Shown here piece by piece: positions 19,227 through 30,600 of a stretch of DNA of 64,000 nt. Both the position numbers and the translations under genes were made by a program. The notes beneath the pieces are model-generated. The model ran no database searches. It was not told the origin of the DNA and worked only from the letters and a program-made list of their open reading frames with translations. This DNA comes from Maribellus luteus (GTDB taxonomy: Bacteria > Bacteroidota > Bacteroidia > Bacteroidales > Prolixibacteraceae): NCBI RefSeq assembly GCF_003576475.1, contig NZ_QWGR01000014.1:62001-126000 (forward strand). Direction: 5' to 3'. Numbering within the stretch: the first letter of the stretch is position 1; each line of letters opens with the position of its first letter.

Positions 19227-20081
19227 TTATAATTCTAACTCAACAAAAACAGGACAATGATCAGAAAGGAATATATTGTTTGCTTTTTCAGCAAGAACTC
19301 CGTGTTTATATATTTTTTTTACCCCCTTAACAAAAATATAATCTATTACCTCTCTTTCTTCGAATGGTTTATTATCAAATCCGCATACTGTCCAATTAGG
19401 ACCATAAGTTGTTTCTGCTAAATCATAGGTATTCTTAATTGTATAAAATCCATTACTTTCCAACAATATTTGCATTGACTCTGTGTCGGGCAATAAATTA
19501 AAATCTCCGGTAATAATCCATGCCAAGTCTTCAGCAATACTTTCTGCTCTCTTCTTTAATAATTTTACACTTTCTACTTTTGACTTTCTTCCTCGATGGT
19601 CAAAATGAGTATTCATAAAAAGAAAGTGTTTCTTTGTCTGATGATTTTCCATTATTGCCCATGTGACAATTCTTTCAAATGATGCATCCCACCCCTTACT
19701 GACACTATCTGGTGTTTCACTCAACCAAAAGGTTCCACTATCAACAAGCCTATATTTTTCCTTTTTGTAAAATATAGGTGCAAATTCCCCTTTAATCTTA
19801 CCATCTTCGCGACCTACACCTACATATCTATATGCTTTTAAATTTCCTTCTAAATACTCTAGTTGATGTTTTAGCAATTCCTGCATTCCTATAATATCGA
19901 CATCATAGAACTTCAACATTTTAACAATATTTTCTTTTCTGTTGTGCCAATTATTAATTCCATCCTTTGGATTATCATACCTAACATTAAACGACATTGT
20001 ACGTAAGGTATGATTATCTTGTGCTGTCATAAATAGACATTTTAACACACACAATAGTATTAACACTATACATTTATTCAT
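19227..20081 (-). CDS. EEP-family phosphatase 2, exported
   Basis: This second endonuclease/exonuclease/phosphatase-fold enzyme belongs to the type common in Bacteroidota PULs. I chose the ATG at 20081 (MNKCIVLILL...) because it begins the signal peptide directly; the open frame extends to 20105. Numbered from 20105, the motifs are MSFNVRYDN, Glu76 in GMQEL, ITGDFNLLPD, VIDYIFV and the terminal SDHCP (Asp282, His283). I recall a related gene in the Bacteroides thetaiotaomicron yeast-mannan PUL reported as a mannose-6-phosphatase, which would fit here, but the relation needs alignment. It directly follows GH92-C. Confidence 0.87.
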   Translation of the reverse strand: MNKCIVLILLCVLKCLFMTAQDNHTLRTMSFNVRYDNPKDGINNWHNRKENIVKMLKFYDVDIIGMQELLKHQLEYLEGNLKAYRYVGVGREDGKIKGEFAPIFYKKEKYRLVDSGTFWLSETPDSVSKGWDASFERIVTWAIMENHQTKKHFLFMNTHFDHRGRKSKVESVKLLKKRAESIAEDLAWIITGDFNLLPDTESMQILLESNGFYTIKNTYDLAETTYGPNWTVCGFDNKPFEEREVIDYIFVKGVKKIYKHGVLAEKANNIFLSDHCPVFVELEL

Positions 20082-20108
20082 CTTCTGAGTATTTTTAAAC
20101 ACCATAAC

Positions 20109-22406
20109 TTAGCGCCCCATTGAAAATGGTCGACACTCAGGTATCACCCCCCAATTCTTATTAGGTTCATCTCCCATTTCAAACTCTAATATGCCTCCGT
20201 TTATAATATCAAAATGATTCAAAAAGTTTTTTTCTGCAAGTACACCATTTACTTTTAATGACTGTATATAATTCTTCCCAGAGGATGCTCCTTTCGCTTT
20301 AATAATTAATTCGTTGCCATTATTCAACTGAATTGTAATTTCATCAAAATGTGGCCCGGATATAACATACTCAGGAACGGAAGGACAAACCGGATAGAAG
20401 CCCATGGCTGCAAAAACATACCAGGCGGACATTTGTCCGGCATCATCATTGCCACTCAAGCCGCCAACGGTGCAATCATACTCATTCTTCATAATGTCCG
20501 TCACCAACTTCTGGGTTTTCCATGGTTGACCGCTGTAATTGTAGAGGAAAGGAATTTGATGTCCCGGTTCATTTCCATGCCAATACTGTTTGGCTTCATG
20601 AAATCGGTCCAAATTACTATTAAAGCCTTCATCTCCCCCCATTAGATCTATTAATCCCTTCACATCATGCGGTACATACCAGGTGTATTGCCAAGGCGTG
20701 CCTTCTGTTATATATGGCTGACGAATCAACTTATCAAAATTATCAGTAAACTTCCCATCAGCTAATCGTCCCCTTACACTAGAATCAGGCCTACTATAAA
20801 CGTTCATATAATTCAATGCCCTTTGCTTAAGTAGCTCTGCATTTTTTTTATCCCCTTTTTTTATAGCCACCTGATACAAAGCAAAATCATCGAATGCATA
20901 TTCTAAAGTTCTGGATACTTGTTCTCGATGATGAAATGATTCCAACACTTCATCTTCCAATGGTACGTATCCGTATTTTAAATAGCTATCCAACGCTCTA
21001 CGCCCTTTTCCTTGCTCATACTCCTTGAACGTTTCTGGTGATTTAAAAGCATTCTGCAACAAATAGACGTACTGTTCATCTGTGACATTAATAACCCCTT
21101 TTAGATAAGCATCTGCAATTGTTGCAATAACATGATCGCCAATCATGGCGGATGTATAGGAGTTCCAACAAGGAAAAATAGGTAACCAACCACCTTGTTC
21201 AGCCTTCAAAAACATGCTCTTCATCATATCCGCATTAGCTTCTGGAACTAGTAAATTAAATAAGGGATGGGAGGCCCGATAGGTATCCCACATGGAGAAA
21301 TCCACATAATAATCACTATCTCCGGAATTCAAAATTTGCTTTCCACCTGCAAAACTCACATACGTACCATCCACATCATTAAACGTACGAGGCTGCAGTA
21401 AACTATGGTACAAGGCCGTATAAAACTTAACATTATCTTCTTCCTGCTTACCTTCAACTCGAACTTTGCTTAACTGCTCTTCCCAAATATCTCTTAATTT
21501 ATTTTTAGCTATATCAAAGTCAATTCCATTTGTTTCTACCTCTAAATTTTTACGAGCCTGTTCAATACTGGTAAAAGATGTTCCAATAGATACCTCAATA
21601 CATTCTTTCTCCAGAACATTGAACGATGCATATCCACCAAGATTTTGCGGGTTAGCTACTTGTTCATCCAGCTCATATTTTTGATCTCCTTGGTAAACTC
21701 CATAACTGCTAAAATCATGGCTGAACCGAGCTACAAAATAACCGCTAAATCCGGCCTTTTGTCCTTGTCCCTGGTAAATACGATGTACAGGGTTATAACC
21801 AATAATTTCGTTTCTCTCCGGTAAAATCCGAATAAACCCCTCACCTTCATCACTATTGGGATTAATAACAATGTGTGCCAGCCCTTCCTTGTCAAACGTA
21901 AAACGCAATAATCCACACCTTTTTGTTGCAGTCATCTCAACATTTGTGTGATACTCATTTAAGTATACCTGATAAGAATAGGGGGTTGCTTGTTCTGCAT
22001 CATGACTGTACTTTGTACCTCGCTCTTCAGGTAAGCACTTAAAATCGCCAAAAACAGGCATCAGTGAAAAACTACCGTAATCCTGAACACAGGAGCCACT
22101 TAACCAATGACTTCCACGAAAACCAGTAATAATGGAATCCGTATAGTAATATGGCGCATCACATTTGGTTTCGGTAGATTTAGTCTGGGGAGTCCAGTTA
22201 GTCATTCCAAAGGGTGTTGATACACATGGAACTACTTGTGCATTACTTTCTTTCTTTTCACTATGCTTAAGTGCACTTAATGTTGTTGAAGGTGCTGTGC
22301 CGATTAATGGATTGACATAATCTACATATAACGTTCTTTCAGTGTTTTTCGAGCATGCCGCCAGTAATATAGCACATACTATATATATTATATACTTAAT
22401 CTTCAT
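20109..22406 (-). CDS. GH92 alpha-mannosidase (GH92-C), lipoprotein
   Basis: This is a canonical GH92 exo-alpha-mannosidase. The lipobox LAAC ends at Cys18. The N-terminal beta-sandwich has the NPLIGT and NWTPQT motifs. The catalytic acid is Glu613 in HGNEPGHQ, and the acidic base cluster GNDDAGQMSAWY starts at 652, all as in characterised Bacteroides GH92 enzymes. Length 765 residues. It is the first enzyme gene after susD, separated by a 316-bp gap that holds a hairpin. It probably trims alpha-mannosyl residues from imported or surface-bound glycan. Linkage specificity cannot be read from sequence. Confidence 0.94.
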   Translation of the reverse strand: MKIKYIIYIVCAILLAACSKNTERTLYVDYVNPLIGTAPSTTLSALKHSEKKESNAQVVPCVSTPFGMTNWTPQTKSTETKCDAPYYYTDSIITGFRGSHWLSGSCVQDYGSFSLMPVFGDFKCLPEERGTKYSHDAEQATPYSYQVYLNEYHTNVEMTATKRCGLLRFTFDKEGLAHIVINPNSDEGEGFIRILPERNEIIGYNPVHRIYQGQGQKAGFSGYFVARFSHDFSSYGVYQGDQKYELDEQVANPQNLGGYASFNVLEKECIEVSIGTSFTSIEQARKNLEVETNGIDFDIAKNKLRDIWEEQLSKVRVEGKQEEDNVKFYTALYHSLLQPRTFNDVDGTYVSFAGGKQILNSGDSDYYVDFSMWDTYRASHPLFNLLVPEANADMMKSMFLKAEQGGWLPIFPCWNSYTSAMIGDHVIATIADAYLKGVINVTDEQYVYLLQNAFKSPETFKEYEQGKGRRALDSYLKYGYVPLEDEVLESFHHREQVSRTLEYAFDDFALYQVAIKKGDKKNAELLKQRALNYMNVYSRPDSSVRGRLADGKFTDNFDKLIRQPYITEGTPWQYTWYVPHDVKGLIDLMGGDEGFNSNLDRFHEAKQYWHGNEPGHQIPFLYNYSGQPWKTQKLVTDIMKNEYDCTVGGLSGNDDAGQMSAWYVFAAMGFYPVCPSVPEYVISGPHFDEITIQLNNGNELIIKAKGASSGKNYIQSLKVNGVLAEKNFLNHFDIINGGILEFEMGDEPNKNWGVIPECRPFSMGR

Positions 22407-22669
22407 AATCTACTCCTGTATCATCTCCATTCAAGGTTTACATTGTTGAGACACACACTCTTACACCTTCAGAATATTACCATTCATATTAATTAAGTTA
22501 TATTTCTTATTAAACTAAGAACAATAATTTTTTCGAACAGAATATTATAGAAGTGTAAAACCTTATATTGAAAAATATGGAATTTACAACTTGGATAAGT
22601 TAACTAAAACAACATCCACTCAACACCCAACTGTATTTCCAAAAGGTTATTATTTTTAATTAATCTATA

Positions 22670-22711
22670 AAATTATTGGGGATTTATATCATAACAACTC
22701 CCCAATAATTT
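22670..22711 (-). terminator. Hairpin after susD (attenuator or mRNA end)
   Basis: A perfect 13-bp inverted repeat (22670-22682 with 22699-22711, core attattgggga) surrounds a 16-base loop, 12 bases past the susD stop codon. On the minus strand it is followed by TTATAGATTAATTAAA rather than a long T run. It may be a partial terminator or an mRNA-stabilising hairpin that keeps susCD transcripts more abundant than the downstream enzymes. The rest of the 316-bp gap (22407-22722) shows no gene. Confidence 0.6.
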
Positions 22712-22722
22712 GAAATATCACC

Positions 22723-24312
22723 TTAGTATCCTGGATTTTGACTCCAGTGCGGATTAATATCTAACTCAACATTAGGTACTGGGAAAATAATCTTGTTTAC
22801 ATCATTGTATGCCGATTTCCACCCCCAAGCATCACCAAACTTTCCAAAACGGATCAAGTCATTACGTCTCCAGTTTTCACTGTAAAATTCACGTGCTCTT
22901 TCATCCAACAACTCTTCCAAAGTAACCGATGCAACTTCTGGAGCTTCTACTCGATTACGAATTTGATTCATTAATGATACAGGTGAATCTCCTAACGTTG
23001 CTTTAGCGCCACGAAGAATCGCTTCAGCTTTCATTAAAAGAACGTCAGCATAACGAAATACTGGTACATCATTACTCTGGTTACGTGAAGAGGAAGTTTT
23101 GTCTGGATAGAACTTAATACAACGGTATCCGTAAGCTCTCTTCAACTCGTCATCACCGATATCAAAAATTTCATAATCTTTGAACTCCCAATCTTGAGTA
23201 AATGTCAAATGATAAAGAACTTCTGCATCAGGTTCTGGCCCATCATAATCACTATTTAATCCTTTATTTGTTGTAGGAATAATTAGCGGCGACCCATCTA
23301 ATTCATACTGAGGACCGGTCAACCACATGTTATTACGCTCATCACCAGCTAAATTAAACTTATTATAGAATTCAGGTACACAACGCAGTGGCCCACTAGG
23401 ATTAAATGGTAATTCAAATCTATTTCTTTGTTTTTTGTGTAACCAGAAACGAGCATGATACATTCCTTGAATTCGTTCACCATCAAAAGGCATTGCATAA
23501 ATAAAATCCTTGATCTGAGGACCATTGTCATAGCTAAACATACTCATGTAATCATCATCTAATTCGAATACACCATCTTTAATAACAGCGTCACAAGCAG
23601 ACACAGCTTCATCCCACTTTGTTTCACCTGTATAAACTTCCCAGTTAATATACAATTTAGCCAATAATGCATTTGCCATATAATAAGTAGGACGACTATA
23701 TGTATTACTTCCAATGTTTTTATTTAAATAAGGAATACTTTCAATAAGTTCTTGTTCAATAAACTCAACAACTTCTGAACGTGGCGATCTGTCATACACT
23801 TTATCTCCACCCCATTTATCAACAATTGGGATAGCTCCAAAGTTATCAGTCATCAAGTACATGTAGAAAGCTCTCATTGTACGAACTTCTGCAATACCAC
23901 GATCTTTTTGCTCTCCTTCCGGAGCCGATTCCAAAATTGACAAAACGCGATTAGTAGCTGAAACTGATTGGAAACCATAATCCCAAATGTCAACAATCAT
24001 TGCATTATCACCGTTCCAAGTATGGTTATGGAATTGCTGATATCTTCCACCATCATACCAACCACCATTCTTTGCGGGCATTATCATTTCATCACTTGAC
24101 AATGTTTGAGTTTGCCAGTAATAACGACCCATTGCAGGGTTGAATGTCGTATAAATAGGACCCGTTAACGCTTCGTAATCCTCAGCAGTCGTTGGAAAGT
24201 TATCTGAAGTATATTGTGATTGCACTTCAATTTCCAAGTCTGTACAGGCTGCAGTAAAAAGCATTGCTCCTGCAACCAAAATCATTAATATTTTATTATA
24301 TATTTTCATCAA
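22723..24312 (-). CDS. susD: SusD/RagB glycan-binding lipoprotein
   Basis: This is the surface glycan-binding partner of SusC. The lipobox FTAAC ends at Cys23 (start Met1 or Met2). An N-terminal TPR-rich region includes the AEVRTMRAFYMYLMTD segment. The C-terminal RagB/SusD domain includes DVPVFRYADVLLMKAEA and the RAREFYSENWRRNDLIRFGKF region, a hallmark of the family. Length 529 residues. It is 8 bp downstream of susC and forms the outer-membrane import complex with it. The nearby hybrid sensor probably controls it. Confidence 0.97.
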   Translation of the reverse strand: MMKIYNKILMILVAGAMLFTAACTDLEIEVQSQYTSDNFPTTAEDYEALTGPIYTTFNPAMGRYYWQTQTLSSDEMIMPAKNGGWYDGGRYQQFHNHTWNGDNAMIVDIWDYGFQSVSATNRVLSILESAPEGEQKDRGIAEVRTMRAFYMYLMTDNFGAIPIVDKWGGDKVYDRSPRSEVVEFIEQELIESIPYLNKNIGSNTYSRPTYYMANALLAKLYINWEVYTGETKWDEAVSACDAVIKDGVFELDDDYMSMFSYDNGPQIKDFIYAMPFDGERIQGMYHARFWLHKKQRNRFELPFNPSGPLRCVPEFYNKFNLAGDERNNMWLTGPQYELDGSPLIIPTTNKGLNSDYDGPEPDAEVLYHLTFTQDWEFKDYEIFDIGDDELKRAYGYRCIKFYPDKTSSSRNQSNDVPVFRYADVLLMKAEAILRGAKATLGDSPVSLMNQIRNRVEAPEVASVTLEELLDERAREFYSENWRRNDLIRFGKFGDAWGWKSAYNDVNKIIFPVPNVELDINPHWSQNPGY

Positions 24313-24320
24313 TATCTAAT

Positions 24321-27266
24321 TTAAAAAGTTACATTAACACCTAACATAAACGTTCGTGGCTTTGGATAGAAGTTGTTAACATCCATACCAGGAGTTAATC
24401 CACCAAGAGAAATTTCAGGATCAATACCCTTGTAATCAGTTAATACAAAAACATTATTACATGTAGCTGATACTCTTAAGTTTTTGATATAATCACCAAC
24501 AGTTCCAACATTGTATGAAAGAGATAGGTTTTCTAAACGAACGTAACTACCATCCTCTACATAACGAGTTGAGTAAATATGAGAATTATAATCCTCGATT
24601 GGTGCATTATATTCAGACGCTAACTGATTGTAATGAGTTGCCTCTGCAAAATAGTTTAATTTAGCACGTGAAGCATTTAGTATTTCATTACCAGTTACAC
24701 CACGGAAGAAAATATTTAGTGACAACTTCTTATATGTAATTGTGTTATCCCATCCATAGAACATATCAGGTTGAGCATTTCCTCCATATTGTCTGTCTTC
24801 TGATGTTGGTGTTGTTGTTTCTTCACCGTCAGCAGTTTCAAATACAGATACATTATCGTCGTTATAACCTAGCCATTTGAAAAGATAAAACTGACCAATT
24901 GGTTTACCTTCTTCTACAATTTGTTGGTAATTACCTGATTGTCCTCGCCCTCCAGCACGTCCTGTATAGATATAGTCAATCTGGAATTGATCGTTAGATA
25001 ATTTTACGACCTCATTCTTATTATGTGATAAGTTTAAAGTCGTGCTCCAAGTCCAATCATCTGTTGCAATCGGAGTTGCATTAATAGAAATTTCATATCC
25101 TTTATTGCTTATCTCACCAACGTTAGTTGTAAAAGTACCTACTAAATACTGAGTAGTAGAAACAGGATAATTCCATATAAGATCAGTGGTCTTTTTATTA
25201 TACCATTCAACTGTACCAGATAGTCTATTATTAAAGAAGGCAAAGTCAAAACCTGCATTTAACATGCTCGTTTTTTCCCATTTTAGAACTGGATTAGCGT
25301 TTTGACTTGGGCCAATTGCAGTCGCAAAATCACCATCCTTATAATAATTGCCGACAGCACCATATTTTAATAGAGATATGGTTGGGTCAAAACCAGCCGA
25401 GTTACCACTCACACCATAACCCACACGCACTTTCAAATCATCGAAAATATTCATGTTTTTAATGAAATTTTCTTCACTTAATCTCCATGCACCAGAGAAT
25501 GATGGGAATGTACCCCATTGATTATTTTTACCGAAAGCAGATGATCCATCGCGACGAACAGTTGCCTGGAATAAATATTTACTAGCAATGTTGTAATTAA
25601 TACGACCAAATACAGAAATCATTCTGATGGTATTCATATTACCACCACCTAGTCCAGGGAAGTAACCTGCTAATGGACTACCTGCATCCATGTTGTGGTA
25701 AAGTAATTCATCATTTGAGAAATTATAGTTACTAGCAGCGAAACCATTACCAGTCACATCTTCTTGCCATGAGTAACCTAACATCGCTTTTAAGTTGTGA
25801 TTACCAAAAGACTTATCGTAATTTAAATACATTTCGATATTCTTCATATCACTCTCATATGTGCTACGACTAGCAACACCATTCTTACCGTCTTCCATGT
25901 AAGCATCTCTATCAAAATAAGAGCCCCTGTTTATTTGATAGTTTTTTAAAGTTGCACTAACGTTGTAGTCTAAACCAGGTGCAATATTTAATGCAGCATT
26001 AACATTACCCATGATGGATTTAGACCACGTATCGTGTACATTTTGGTTCAGCATTGCAACAGGATTGTAATACTGTGATATGTCCGGATTTTCATAATAC
26101 GAGCCATCCTCCATATAAATTGGCACAGTAGGTTGGTAGTAATGCATCGCCGCATAAACAGATTGACCATCACCACGATTAATATTACCTGAACTTCTGT
26201 TCGTGATATCATTAATCAAATTCAATCCTAATTTTAATCGTCCATTAAATGCTTTCTGCTCAATATTAACACGAGCTTTCAAGTTATCATATTCGGTTGT
26301 TTTTATAATGCCTTCATGATCCATGTAAGTAATACTCGCATTGTACTTTGAATTCTTACTTCCTCCACTCATTGAAATGTGATGATTATGAGCTACACCA
26401 ACTTGTTGAACTTCTTTTGCCCAATCAGTGCTGACACCCTCCCAATTGTTGTCTGGGTGTAAAACAAGATCATTTTTTTCAATAAAACTGCGATACTGAT
26501 CAGCACTCATCATGTCGTAACCATCAACAGGATTATCAAATGCAACATACCCACTATAAGTAATCTCCGTTTTTTCAGCATCGCCTCTCTTAGTGGTAAT
26601 CATGATAACTCCATTTGCAGCCCTCGAACCATAAATAGCAGTTGCTGATGCATCTCTCAAAACATCCATAGAAGCAACATCTTCAGGAGCTGGCATTGTT
26701 CCTCCAACAACTCCGTCAACAACTACTAATGGACTGGCACTACCACTTAATGTAGACGCCCCTCTTAATACAACTGAAGAAACACCACCACCTGGTTCTC
26801 CGCTTCGTGTTACGCTCAGTCCAGGAACTTTACCCTGTAACATTTGTGCAGCATTTTGATTAACACCCTTTGTCATTTCTTCTGCTTTCACAGATGTAAT
26901 AGAACTTGTAATGTCAGACTTTCGTTGCTTGCCATAACCAACCACAACGACCTGATCAAGATTCTGAACATCTTCTAACATTACAACATCAATAGTTGAT
27001 TGATTAGTAACAACAATCTCTTGATCTGCAAAACCAATAAATGTAAAACTAAGAATGCTGCCTTCGTCAATTTCGATTTGATACCTACCATTAATGTCTG
27101 TAATCGTTCCTTTTGTAGTACCTTTTATTAACACAGACACTCCTGGAACGAACTCTTTATTGGTATCAGTAACCGTTCCTGAGACTAGTTTTGTTTGAGC
27201 CCAAATGTTAGCATGTAAAAAACAACACATGACTAACAATAGAACTTTAGAAATAGATTTTTTCAT
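24321..27266 (-). CDS. susC: SusC/RagA TonB-dependent transporter
   Basis: This outer-membrane transporter imports oligosaccharides with SusD. The signal peptide ends near IWAQ (residue 24). A carboxypeptidase-regulatory-like domain (about 25-110) carries the DTNKEFVPGVSVLIKGTTKG motif. Next come the TonB-box-like DQVVVVGYGKQRKSD stretch, a plug domain with VVVDGVVGG and ATAIYGSRAANGVIMITTKRG, and a 22-strand barrel ending in PRTFMLGVNVTF. The 981-residue length is normal. It is the first gene of the PUL transcript and starts 340 bp downstream of the hybrid sensor gene. Confidence 0.97.
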   Translation of the reverse strand: MKKSISKVLLLVMCCFLHANIWAQTKLVSGTVTDTNKEFVPGVSVLIKGTTKGTITDINGRYQIEIDEGSILSFTFIGFADQEIVVTNQSTIDVVMLEDVQNLDQVVVVGYGKQRKSDITSSITSVKAEEMTKGVNQNAAQMLQGKVPGLSVTRSGEPGGGVSSVVLRGASTLSGSASPLVVVDGVVGGTMPAPEDVASMDVLRDASATAIYGSRAANGVIMITTKRGDAEKTEITYSGYVAFDNPVDGYDMMSADQYRSFIEKNDLVLHPDNNWEGVSTDWAKEVQQVGVAHNHHISMSGGSKNSKYNASITYMDHEGIIKTTEYDNLKARVNIEQKAFNGRLKLGLNLINDITNRSSGNINRGDGQSVYAAMHYYQPTVPIYMEDGSYYENPDISQYYNPVAMLNQNVHDTWSKSIMGNVNAALNIAPGLDYNVSATLKNYQINRGSYFDRDAYMEDGKNGVASRSTYESDMKNIEMYLNYDKSFGNHNLKAMLGYSWQEDVTGNGFAASNYNFSNDELLYHNMDAGSPLAGYFPGLGGGNMNTIRMISVFGRINYNIASKYLFQATVRRDGSSAFGKNNQWGTFPSFSGAWRLSEENFIKNMNIFDDLKVRVGYGVSGNSAGFDPTISLLKYGAVGNYYKDGDFATAIGPSQNANPVLKWEKTSMLNAGFDFAFFNNRLSGTVEWYNKKTTDLIWNYPVSTTQYLVGTFTTNVGEISNKGYEISINATPIATDDWTWSTTLNLSHNKNEVVKLSNDQFQIDYIYTGRAGGRGQSGNYQQIVEEGKPIGQFYLFKWLGYNDDNVSVFETADGEETTTPTSEDRQYGGNAQPDMFYGWDNTITYKKLSLNIFFRGVTGNEILNASRAKLNYFAEATHYNQLASEYNAPIEDYNSHIYSTRYVEDGSYVRLENLSLSYNVGTVGDYIKNLRVSATCNNVFVLTDYKGIDPEISLGGLTPGMDVNNFYPKPRTFMLGVNVTF

Positions 27267-27606
27267 ACATTAAGTTGTTAATTAAAATTTGATAAACAAA
27301 CATATCCTCTTTGGCTCCCTTTTATATGGACAGTTTATTCATTAATATAGACAAACACGCCTTTCCAACTAAAAGGCTAGCCCTTGTAATATAATATCAC
27401 AAAATAACATGGACGATTACGTCAAGCATATGTAATAGACGCACCATAACACAAATAACTTGCATCAATAGCTACAATTAGTTTTATACAGATTTCATTG
27501 ATTCTTAAGGCATACGACCTACAACGAGAGATATGCACCACCTTTACAGTAGCACTTCACCTTCATGTAAGAAATTACTTCGCAGGGTGTCAATCCTAGT
27601 TCACAC
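27267..27606 (-). promoter_or_regulatory. Regulatory gap upstream of susC
   Basis: This 340-bp gap between the hybrid sensor stop and the susC start has no gene and is the expected binding site of the sensor's AraC-type domain. One match to the Bacteroidota -7 box TAnnTTTG is present on the minus strand at 27297-27304 (TATGTTTG), 30 bases before the susC ATG. No good -33 TTTG is at the right spacing, so the promoter assignment is weak. Confidence 0.4.
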
Positions 27607-30600
27607 TTACTTTATCTTACTAGGCGGAAAGCCGAACTGTTTTTTAAAACAGCGACTGAAATATAAGGGATCATTAAATCCAACCATACTAGAAACTTCA
27701 GCCACATTATATTGTTTAAGCTGCAACAATTGTGTGGCTTTTTTCAAGCGATTTACACGAATAAAATCATTTGGAGAAAGATCTGTCAATGCCTTCAACT
27801 TTCTATATAACTTAGACGAACTTACATTTAATTTATTACAAAGAAAGTTAACATTTAAATCAGGCTCAGTCATATACTCCTCAATTACTTGCATACACTT
27901 CTTGATAAAAATCTCGTCTACAGGCGAAAAAGTTGATATTTCCATTTCCCCTTGAGCATTAAGCATATACTTCTTTCTGAGATTAGCTCGACTAACTATT
28001 AAGTTCTCTATTCGAGCTTTCAATAGTGATGGATCAAAAGGTTTTACTAGGTAGTCATCAGCTCCTGTTTTATATCCCTCCATCTTCTTTTCATGTTCAG
28101 CTAATGCTGTTAATAAAATCACAGGAATATGACTAATCTCGTCATCATTTTTTAGTTTTGAACAGAAGGTAAATCCATCCATAACCGGCATCATTACATC
28201 AGCAACAACGAGCACTGGTTTAATTTCTTTACATAATTCCAACCCCACTTCCCCATTCTCAGCAACGTAAACTTTATAAAATTTTGAAAAATAATCAAAG
28301 ATAAAATCTCTTAACTCAAGATTATCCTCAACAATTAGAAGTTTTTCTTTTAACTTTCCATCAAAAAGTACGCCTTTAGCCTCTATGTTATCTTCATCAT
28401 GATTCTTCTTCACTATATAACTGTCCAGATCAAAGACTTCATTTTCATTATATGCTGAATTCTTAATAGGGATTTCAAAACCAAAGAGACTTCCTTTCTC
28501 AGGTTCACTTTCTACCCATATTTTACCATGATGAAGATGAATTAACTTTTTTACAAAAGAAAGACCGATTCCTGTTCCTGCATTCTGTTCACTTTCATGC
28601 TGCACTTGAAAAAAACGTGAAAATATCTTTCCATGAAACCTTTTATCTATTCCAATTCCATTATCCTCAACTTCAGCCACCAACAAAGTATCATCTTTGG
28701 GATTTATATGTAATTTGATAATAACCTGACCTCCTCTATATGAATATTTAAAAGCATTTGAAAGTAGGTTATATAAGATTTTATCAAACTTATCCCAATC
28801 AATCCAACCATTTAGTACGTCATGAGGACACCTAAATATGAAGTTTATCTCCTTATCTCTGGCCATTGATGTAAAAGAATCATAAATCAATTTTACGTGT
28901 TCTTTAATATCTCCATGAGTAACCTTCAATTTTAAGTCACCAGAAGATGCTTTTCTAAAATCAAGCATTTGTACCATCAACTGCAAAAGCCTATTTGCAT
29001 TTCGTTGTATTAGTAAATGTTGTTTTTTTAATTCTTCTTCAGAGGAGTACCCCCGTTCTAATATATATTTAATTGGACCAATTATTAAACTTAATGGAGT
29101 TTTAAGTTCATGTGAGATATTGGTAAAAAAGCGAAGCTTTTCTTGATTTAACATCTCATGCTGTTCTCGTTTGACTCTTTCTAGTATCAACTCTTGCTTG
29201 AGCATTAGTCGAGCAAGTATTATTTTTCGCGTCAAATATATAGCAAAAGCCAAGATTACCATGTAAAGCATTATTGCCTTATAAGAAAGCCAAAACGGTG
29301 GAGAAATTTTTATATTATATGATACAGCCTCGCTCCAATATCCATGACTATTACTTGCTCTAAGCTTAAAGTCATAATCACCATAAAAAAGATTAGTATA
29401 TTGGACATTCCGGTGATCACAATCTACAATATTCCATTCTTTATCAACCCCTTCTAACTTATACATGAATTTATTTAATCGCTCATCAACGTAAGAAGGA
29501 CTAGAAAATGTGATTGAAAAATTACGATTATCAAAATTTAAATCAACTTTTTTTGATTTATTAATGTCTTCTTTGAATATTATTTGCCCATTGACTTCTT
29601 TTCCTACAACCACCTCCTCATTTTGAATGCGAAAGCTAGAAATAAACGGCATTAATGAAACGGTATCGTCTTTAAGTTCTTGTGGTGAGAAATATATTAT
29701 ACCTCTTTGACCGCCCATATAAATAAGTGAATCATCTAAACAGTGGAATCCACCTAAGTTAAATATATCCAAACGGTTACCATTTTCCAGATAATACTCT
29801 TGTACAGTTTTTGATGAGGTAGTAAATTGAGCGATTTTATTGTTCATGTTTAGCCAAACATGATCACTAGCATCAACAACCATGTCTGTAATCCAACTTT
29901 TTCTAAGTACATCAGGGGCTAAAACAGGTTTAAAATCGTTTAATAGGGGATCATAATAATTTAGCCCTCCCCTTGTTGCAGCCCACAATGTACCTTTTTT
30001 ATCAATCAACAGATCATATACATTTCTATTTGACACCCCAATAGAATCATTGCCTGTATTTTCAAATTTCAATATTGAATTTTGAAAATGATCATAACGC
30101 AAAATACCATTTTGAGTTGCAAACCACACAAACCCCTGATTATCTACTAAAATATTGTTTATTTCATAATCAGGTATCAGTTGATTTAAAGATTTATCAA
30201 TAGAATTATCCCTTAGATTTAATATCACAGCTCCTTGTCCAAATGAACCAACAATTATCTTTTCAGTGGACAATAAGCCGAAAGAAAAAATAGGAATCCC
30301 ATCAAATCCAACATTGATTAGCTCAGCTGTATTGTAATCATAATTTATTACAAGTACTTTTCCATTCCATAAACCACAATAAAACGTATTACCATCAAAT
30401 GTTTGAATGGAAGCGATTTCTTTATGTTGATTATATAGTAAATCAATTTTTCCATTCCGCTGTATGAATAAACCATCACCATGTGTACTTATAATAATAC
30501 TATTGTCATAAGTCATTGAAAAACCACTTACACGAGGCACCTTATCTCCAATAATAAAAGAAATATCATTTAATGTTTTAAATTGATTGTTAAATGGATC

